NCBI GenBank assembly: GCA_050084985.1
Contig: JBITNC010000001.1
Location: forward strand, 162,068,001 to 162,132,000
From: Nageia nagi
Lineage: Eukaryota > Pinophyta
Direction: 5' to 3'
DNA length: 64,000 bases
The translations under genes and the position numbers were made by a program. The notes under the pieces are model-generated. The model did not search any database. It was given only the letters and a program-made list of their open reading frames with translations, and was not told the origin of the DNA. Shown here piece after piece: positions 58,573-64,000 of this stretch (position 1 is the first letter of the stretch; each line of letters starts with the position of its first letter).

Positions 58573-60062
58573 TCACATGGAGTGAACTAACCACAAAGGC
58601 ATACATAAAAGATCAACACTATACAACTTAAAAATTCTCCTAAGGATGAAGTTATCATCATAAATATGAATTAAAATTTCACTTCCCCTTGAGAGAAACT
58701 TCACCAACCTAATATACTCTCTAAGCTTGTAGAATTGAGATTTAAGAAGAGGTTTGATGAACAAATCAATAATATTATGGAATGATGTATAATACTGCAA
58801 TTGTAAGATATCATCTAGAATCTTATCTTTGAGAAACTTTGCTTAGATTTTAACATGTTTTATTCTCTAATGGAAAATAAGATTCTTTTCCAAAGTAATT
58901 ATCAAATGATTATCTAAATAAATTTGACATAGATGAGCCTTATCATACCTAATTTCTTTTAGAAGATACCTCAATGAAATGGCTTCTTGAGCCATAAATG
59001 ATATGGATCGATATTATACCTATGTGATTGAGAGAGTAATAATAGGCTAGTTATTGGTAGTCCAAGATATAACACTTGATTCAATGTTAAATACATAAGT
59101 AGAGGTTGATTTCTTGTTATCTCTATCTCCTCCAAAGTTAAAATATGAGTACCCTAAGAGAACAATTAAGGGCAACTTAGAATACTTGAGAGCAATATCC
59201 TTTATTTTCTAAACATACTTCAAAATTTTCTTAACAACATTGAGGTATATAATATATACTTTTTACATAAACTATATTATAAGATTTACTAAAAAGGTAA
59301 TATCTAGCCTAGAGTAGATAGTCAAATAAAAAATACTACCAATTAGTTTCTTATAAGATGTTGCATCTACTAACTAAGAGATAGAATGATTCCAAGAGAA
59401 ATTAGAAGTGCAATAGTTTTGTACTCTTCCATTCTAAAATTTTACAAAATATATGATATATATATGGATAAATAAAGTAAGTACAATCCTTGTATTGGTA
59501 TACTTGCATACCAAGGTAGTAGTGCAAAAGATCAAGATCAATAATTTCAAATGTTATCTTAAGTTTGGATATGCACTCTTGGATGATTTTATCATTATTT
59601 ATTATGATCAAAATATCATCCACATAGAGAATAATCAAGATCAAGTCTTGCCTCTGATTGAGTACATATAAATTTTAATCAAAGAAGCACTTAGAGAATC
59701 CAATATTTATAAAGTATCCTAAAATCATTTTGTATCAAGCTCTAGGTACTTTCTTAAGTTCATGTAGGGACTTCTTTTCCTTCCATAACAAATATTTTTG
59801 GTTGATTCATGCAGATATCCAAATTTAATTCACCATTGAAAAAAACATTCTTTACATCAAGTTGAAAAACTTTCCATCCTTAAGCTACCAAAAGAGCAAG
59901 GATTAACTTGACTATGGACATCTTTGCCTCTATAAAAAAGGTTTCCTCATAATCAACTTCATATTTTTGAGCGAAGCCCTTGGATACTAACCTTGCCTTT
60001 GATTTCTTAATTTTCCCTATTGAATTGTATTTAACCTTGTAAATACACTTATTTCTAATCAT
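58573..60062 (-). pseudogene. Copia reverse transcriptase and RNase H
   Basis: RT starts near 60062 with IYKVKYNSIGKIKKSKARLV and SKGFAQKYEVDYEETF. The catalytic motif is at 59402-59644: LYVDDILIIINND, then LHYYLGMQVYQY. RNase H follows at about 58800-59200 (NFGGDRDNKKST, SSVISWT, FMAQEAISLRYLLKEI). The end of pol is at 58573-58800 with IDLFIKPLLKSQFYKLREYI. The order IN before RT, and YVDDI, are diagnostic of Ty1/copia. The usual EAEY of RNase H is lost to a stop-rich stretch, and the frames are discontinuous. Confidence 0.85.
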
Positions 60063-60245
60063 ATTTCATTCATTGGTATAAGGAACCAAGTCCCATGTTT
60101 GATTTTATATCAGATCCTTATATTCTACTTTCATAACTTCCATCCAACATTCATGGTTTGAAGCTTCCTTGAATGATGAGGTCTCATTCTTACTATCAAT
60201 ATTAGAAAATAAGAATTTATTTAAGATCATACTTCTTTTTATCCT

Positions 60246-61253
60246 TTATGTTGTAGAATTTCTCTCATAAGGTAACTTATCTACATTGACATCCGACACA
60301 TTAGGTGCAACAAAAGAGTCATTAGGATCATCTAGGTCCTCACAACAAGCAAATTCCTTAGGAAGTTCTTTAAAATTTATATCCCTCAATATGAACACTG
60401 ATATAGAGGAAGGAGGGTAAATCTTGTACCCTCTGTGTTGACTATCATAGCCCATAAATATGCACTTTTTCAATCTCTTATCCAACTTCTTTCTTTTCTC
60501 AAAAATAATTAAGGTATAAACATAAAAACTGAGAACTCTAATGTGAGAGATGTTAGGTTTGTTTCCTTTCCATGCCTCATATGGGGTTTTACCTTTAATT
60601 GATTTCATAATACACCTATTTATACTGTAGATCACAATGTTTATAACTTCACACCATAATAAACTAGGGGGATTTCCCAACATGCACCTAACCATTTACT
60701 AAATGATTTTATTCTTTCTTTTAGCAATACCATTTTGTTGAGGGGTGTAAGGGATAGTGAACTACCTCTTGATTTTGTATTTGGTATAACATTCATTAAA
60801 CTCATTCCTATTATATTCATCTCCATTGTTAGATCTCAACATCTTTATTTTGAGGTCAATTTGATTTTCAACTGAGGTTTTGAAATCTTTGAATCTACCA
60901 AAGGTTTGATCCTTATACTTGAGTAAATAATCAAATATAATCCTATTGAATTTGTTGATGAAGGCTAAGACATAAGATGCTCCCTTAAGAGATTTAGTCT
61001 AAAATGATCCCATCAAATCTGAATGCACATTATGAAGAGGTTGTGTTGCTTTTATTGCTTTATCTTTCTTAAATTTTTGATTATTCATCTTGCCTAATAT
61101 GCACTTCTCACAAATATCAATTGTGGATGATATCAAAGGACAACCTTCCATAAGATCTTGATTTTTCATGAATTGAATGCTTTTTTGGTTAAGGTATCCT
61201 AATTGATGGTGCCAAAGATTACCCCAATAAAAAATATTCGTAACAAGGCACAT
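60246..61253 (-). pseudogene. Copia GAG-pre-integrase and integrase
   Basis: The zinc-binding pre-integrase domain is at 60999-61253: LWHHQLGYLNQKSIQFMKN, DICEKCILGKMNNQKF and HNVHSDLMGSF, where the first catalytic Asp is kept. In the core the second Asp, expected in RSDNGGEY, reads RSNNGDEY (about 60810). The Glu expected in NGIAERKN reads NGIAKRKN (about 60730). The C-terminal part at 60246-60695 contains CIMKSIKGKTPYEAWKG and KCIFMGYDSQHRGYKIYPPS, highly characteristic of copia. Two of three catalytic acids are lost by G-to-A type changes. Confidence 0.85.
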
Positions 61254-61379
61254 TTTGTTAGCACTTGATCCATAATGTAGAGATCATATTTTAGTAAAGT
61301 GCTAAGTCTTTTTTTAATACACCAAGAGTGTGAGTTGAACTTGAATGAGTATATTTTTCTTATAACTTAAAGTTTGAGT

Positions 61380-61760
61380 ACATAGAGTACATTTTTAAGA
61401 ATCTTCTCATGTATCAACACTCCTAATCCCTTGAACTTCAAATATTGAATTACAACCTATCATAAATACATCCTTTATATACTTATTAAAATTTTCAAAC
61501 TTAGCTTTTTCAAAATACATGCAATTAATGCACCCAGAGTTAATAATCCAATCATTTGAGAAAGTGTGAGACTTGGAGTAAAGATAAAAAAAGTAGATTT
61601 ATTATTATTATTTTTACCTTTGAAGTTATTTTATTTTATAGTTCCTATCCCACCTTGTTCTTTCTTTTCTTATAGCAATCCTATCATTTGTGACCATTGA
61701 TGCCATTGAAATTATAATTGCCATCAATTTTGGCTTTAGATTTGGATTTTCTATTCTTAT
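61380..61760 (-). pseudogene. Copia gag end and protease remnant
   Basis: At about 61640-61720 the end of gag reads NGINGHKxQDCYKKRKN, a zinc knuckle whose first two Cys are gone. At about 61390-61560 the protease reads WIINSGCINCMYFEKAKF and MIGCNSIFEVQGI. The catalytic DSG of WIIDSGCTNHMT-type proteases has become NSG. Upstream gag and the 5' LTR were not found, so the element seems truncated or too decayed above 61900. Confidence 0.65.
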
Positions 61761-61929
61761 CATGACCATCCTATTATTTATTTTCACCTTTATTAAAGTT
61801 CCATTTTAGATCATAGAAAGATTTATTTTGATTGTGGAACTTCATTTTGAAGTGAGTCTTTGTTGGTACAAGTGCCACAATTTGTTCCTTAGGAGTGGAG
61901 ATAAATAACTTTTATTGAGATTTTTTTAC

Positions 61930-64000
61930 GTTTCAAGAGAATCTTTGAAAAATTGTACACCTTTTTTTCATTATTGAATAGATTATCTTAATAATTATCA
62001 TAAAGTGATTGAATTTAGAAGAGATACTTTGAAGAATGATGAACACCATAAACTTATCATTGATCCAATTGCATACTCACCCCACAAGTTAGGTCTTAAG
62101 ATCAATGATCTTGTAAGTATGTTGAATTCATGAATCAAATTAATCAACTATGTTGAGTCTATACAAATCAATTAGACATACATATTGAGATTTGTAAAAA
62201 TTAATCAACTATACATGTTGCATTTTTACTAAAGATAATCAACCCTATATGTTGAATTTTGACTAAAGATAATCAACCATACATATTGAATTAATCAAAC
62301 ATAATTAATAAGTCATGCTTAAATTGTTTAACCAATTTTACATATGAAAAAGGTTTACAATCAAATCAAATGATATATCCCTTACATTAAACATATTATC
62401 ATAACCAAATAACATTTTAGAAAGGGTAGAGTTGAGGTTTTTTTCTTGTTTAATATTAGGCCTTCTTCTAGATGCCCTCATGCAACACTTGATAATTAAA
62501 TCCAACCCATGATGGATCCCAAGTCCTACTAATCCTCAACCAATTCCCTTTGATCAGCAATATACTCTCATAAGGATGAGTATTAGCTATTTATTAAGGG
62601 TGTAACATATATTGGATTGGATAAATTATTATCTTAATTAGGTTTTAGGTTTTCCTCTAAGGTTATTAGGATAATCTTTGAATGGACATGCATATATGTG
62701 ATATCCCTATACACATGATTTTAAACCTATATGAAGTTATATCCAAATTAATAGAGGACTCAAGAGTAATTAATAATATAAATTTCATACCATTTGGATC
62801 ATTAGATTTAAGGCTCCATTCTTCCTTGTCCTCCCATTGTGTCTCTCCAAATAAGTCATATTACAATAATATGCAAATGTGTTCATTTTATGGGATTTAA
62901 TTTTAATTTTTATGCTTTGTTTGTAAAAAAATAAAAGAAAAATGCTTAACATAATGTAAATTATTTAAAATGATACATCATCCAAAAATAAAACCTAAGA
63001 GTCCAATGGGTTTTGTTACCAACCCTAAAAGAACCTCTTTATAAAAAGAAATTCATAAGTTCACTATTTTTAAGTAATAATAAAAAAGAGTCCACCTTAT
63101 TTTACTTAAAAATTGAACTTATCAAAACAAGTTCTTTCTAACATTAAGGGAAAGAAAATATTGCCTTCTCTATTATAATATTTTCCCCTCATTTTAAAGT
63201 AATAACTTGCTTTCAAAAAATCACCCCTGTATCATTTGAACTTAAAAATAGTTCCTCCTCTTTTACCATAGCAAAAATGAATCATCTCCTTTGTAATTTT
63301 ACCTTAGAGGAAAAAAATTTACCAAAGGAGAAAAAAATCTATATTTAAAAATTGCTTCTAAAATTTTCTTATTGACATCGAAAAATAATACTTTTTGAAT
63401 AGATATATTTTATTGTATTGACATGCTTTGATTCATTATTTGATTTACTCCTAATATATTATTATGCAAAATCAACTATTAAAATGTAAAAATTAAAGCA
63501 AACATGACTAAAACACAAAATAAGAGCAAAAGTAGGTATTTAGCCACTTTAACTTAAGTTGTCCAAAGAGATTACATTGCTAGGGTTTTGAGACTAGGGT
63601 TTGAAAGATCAAGGATTTACTCATAATTCTCCATCAAATCTCTTAAATATTAGTTCCACACACATAAGGTAACATTACTATGGTGATTTTATGGTTGTAT
63701 TGAGTTATTAATGCATATATTTGGTGTATTCAAGGTTTTTGTAAGGATTTGAAGATAACACAAGAATGGAAGAGCTTTAAAAAATCTAAATTTGTATCCT
63801 CCATTAAAATTATATGCATGTAGTATTTTATTAGGATATAACTTAGTTTGTATTTTCACCATTGAAATCATAATTTGAACTCATAATAGCATAAATACAT
63901 GTTGTAAATATCCATTATATCTCATGTAATGACCCACCTAATTGCACTGTTAATACTCGAGTACTATTAAGGTCCTAATGAGATTCATTTTAAATTAAGC
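61930..64000. other. AT-rich stretch, no gene seen
   Basis: No coding region, RNA gene or LTR is supported. The copia 5' LTR would be expected here, but nothing similar to 57170-57938 was seen. Confidence 0.45.
62140..62310. repeat. Short imperfect tandem repeat
   Basis: Units of about 40-45 bp containing AATCAACCATACATATTGAA and variants recur four times. Confidence 0.6.

Noticed and set aside
1-64000. tRNA, rRNA or other RNA genes
   Set aside because: I saw no cloverleaf-like or rRNA-like sequence. The only tRNA-related signals are the retrotransposon primer sites.

Overview
This window looks like nuclear DNA of a plant with a large, transposon-filled genome. It is very AT-rich, has no compact run of host genes, and nearly every coding trace belongs to a plant transposon family: a CACTA (En/Spm) DNA transposon, several Ty3/gypsy elements, a Ty1/copia element, a gag-only LTR family and a TRIM-like miniature. 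A conifer or other gymnosperm would fit, but nothing in the sequence proves the species. Almost all coding regions are broken by stops and frameshifts, so I call most of them pseudogenes.

Region 1 (1-3139): AT-rich DNA with one decayed, unrecognised coding region on the minus strand (about 1760-3028). Region 2 (3140-14874): an old CACTA element. It has TNP2 transposase with DUF4218 and DUF4216 parts on the minus strand, a SET-like reading frame, about 900 bp of degenerate CCCTAA repeats, a second spliced-looking gene on the plus strand, and subterminal GATGCAAATT-type repeats at both ends.

Region 3 (14327-36196): four tandem copies of a roughly 3-kb unit. Each unit is made of the last ~550 bp of the CACTA element, a constant 209-bp segment A, a ~1.6-kb LTR, and a ~615-bp segment B. 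In copies 2 and 3 the LTR is expanded into gag-protease elements without reverse transcriptase or integrase (TR-GAG style), later scrambled by recombination. A 1275-bp TRIM-like element with a perfect 5-bp target duplication interrupts the second duplicated CACTA end (26838-28652).

Region 4 (36197-53433): an integrase relic on the minus strand (38660-39930), then a clear nested pair. A ~6-kb minus-strand Ty3/gypsy element (40377-53433) with ~400-bp LTRs is split by a 7.0-kb plus-strand Ty3/gypsy element (45571-52597) with 1.2-kb LTRs, a tRNA-iMet primer site, gag, protease, RT, RNase H, integrase and a chromodomain-like tail.

Region 5 (53434-64000): a plus-strand Tat/Ogre-like relic with gag, protease and a G-patch motif, and a minus-strand Ty1/copia element whose downstream LTR is visible but whose upstream LTR is not. 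The last 2 kb hold only AT-rich DNA and a short tandem repeat.

The likely order of events is: the CACTA element and the gag-only LTR element arrived; a segment covering the CACTA end and the LTR was tandemly multiplied; gag/LTR rearrangements and the TRIM insertion followed. The nested gypsy pair is an independent stack in which the inner element is younger. All of this is read by eye; percentages and ages were not computed.
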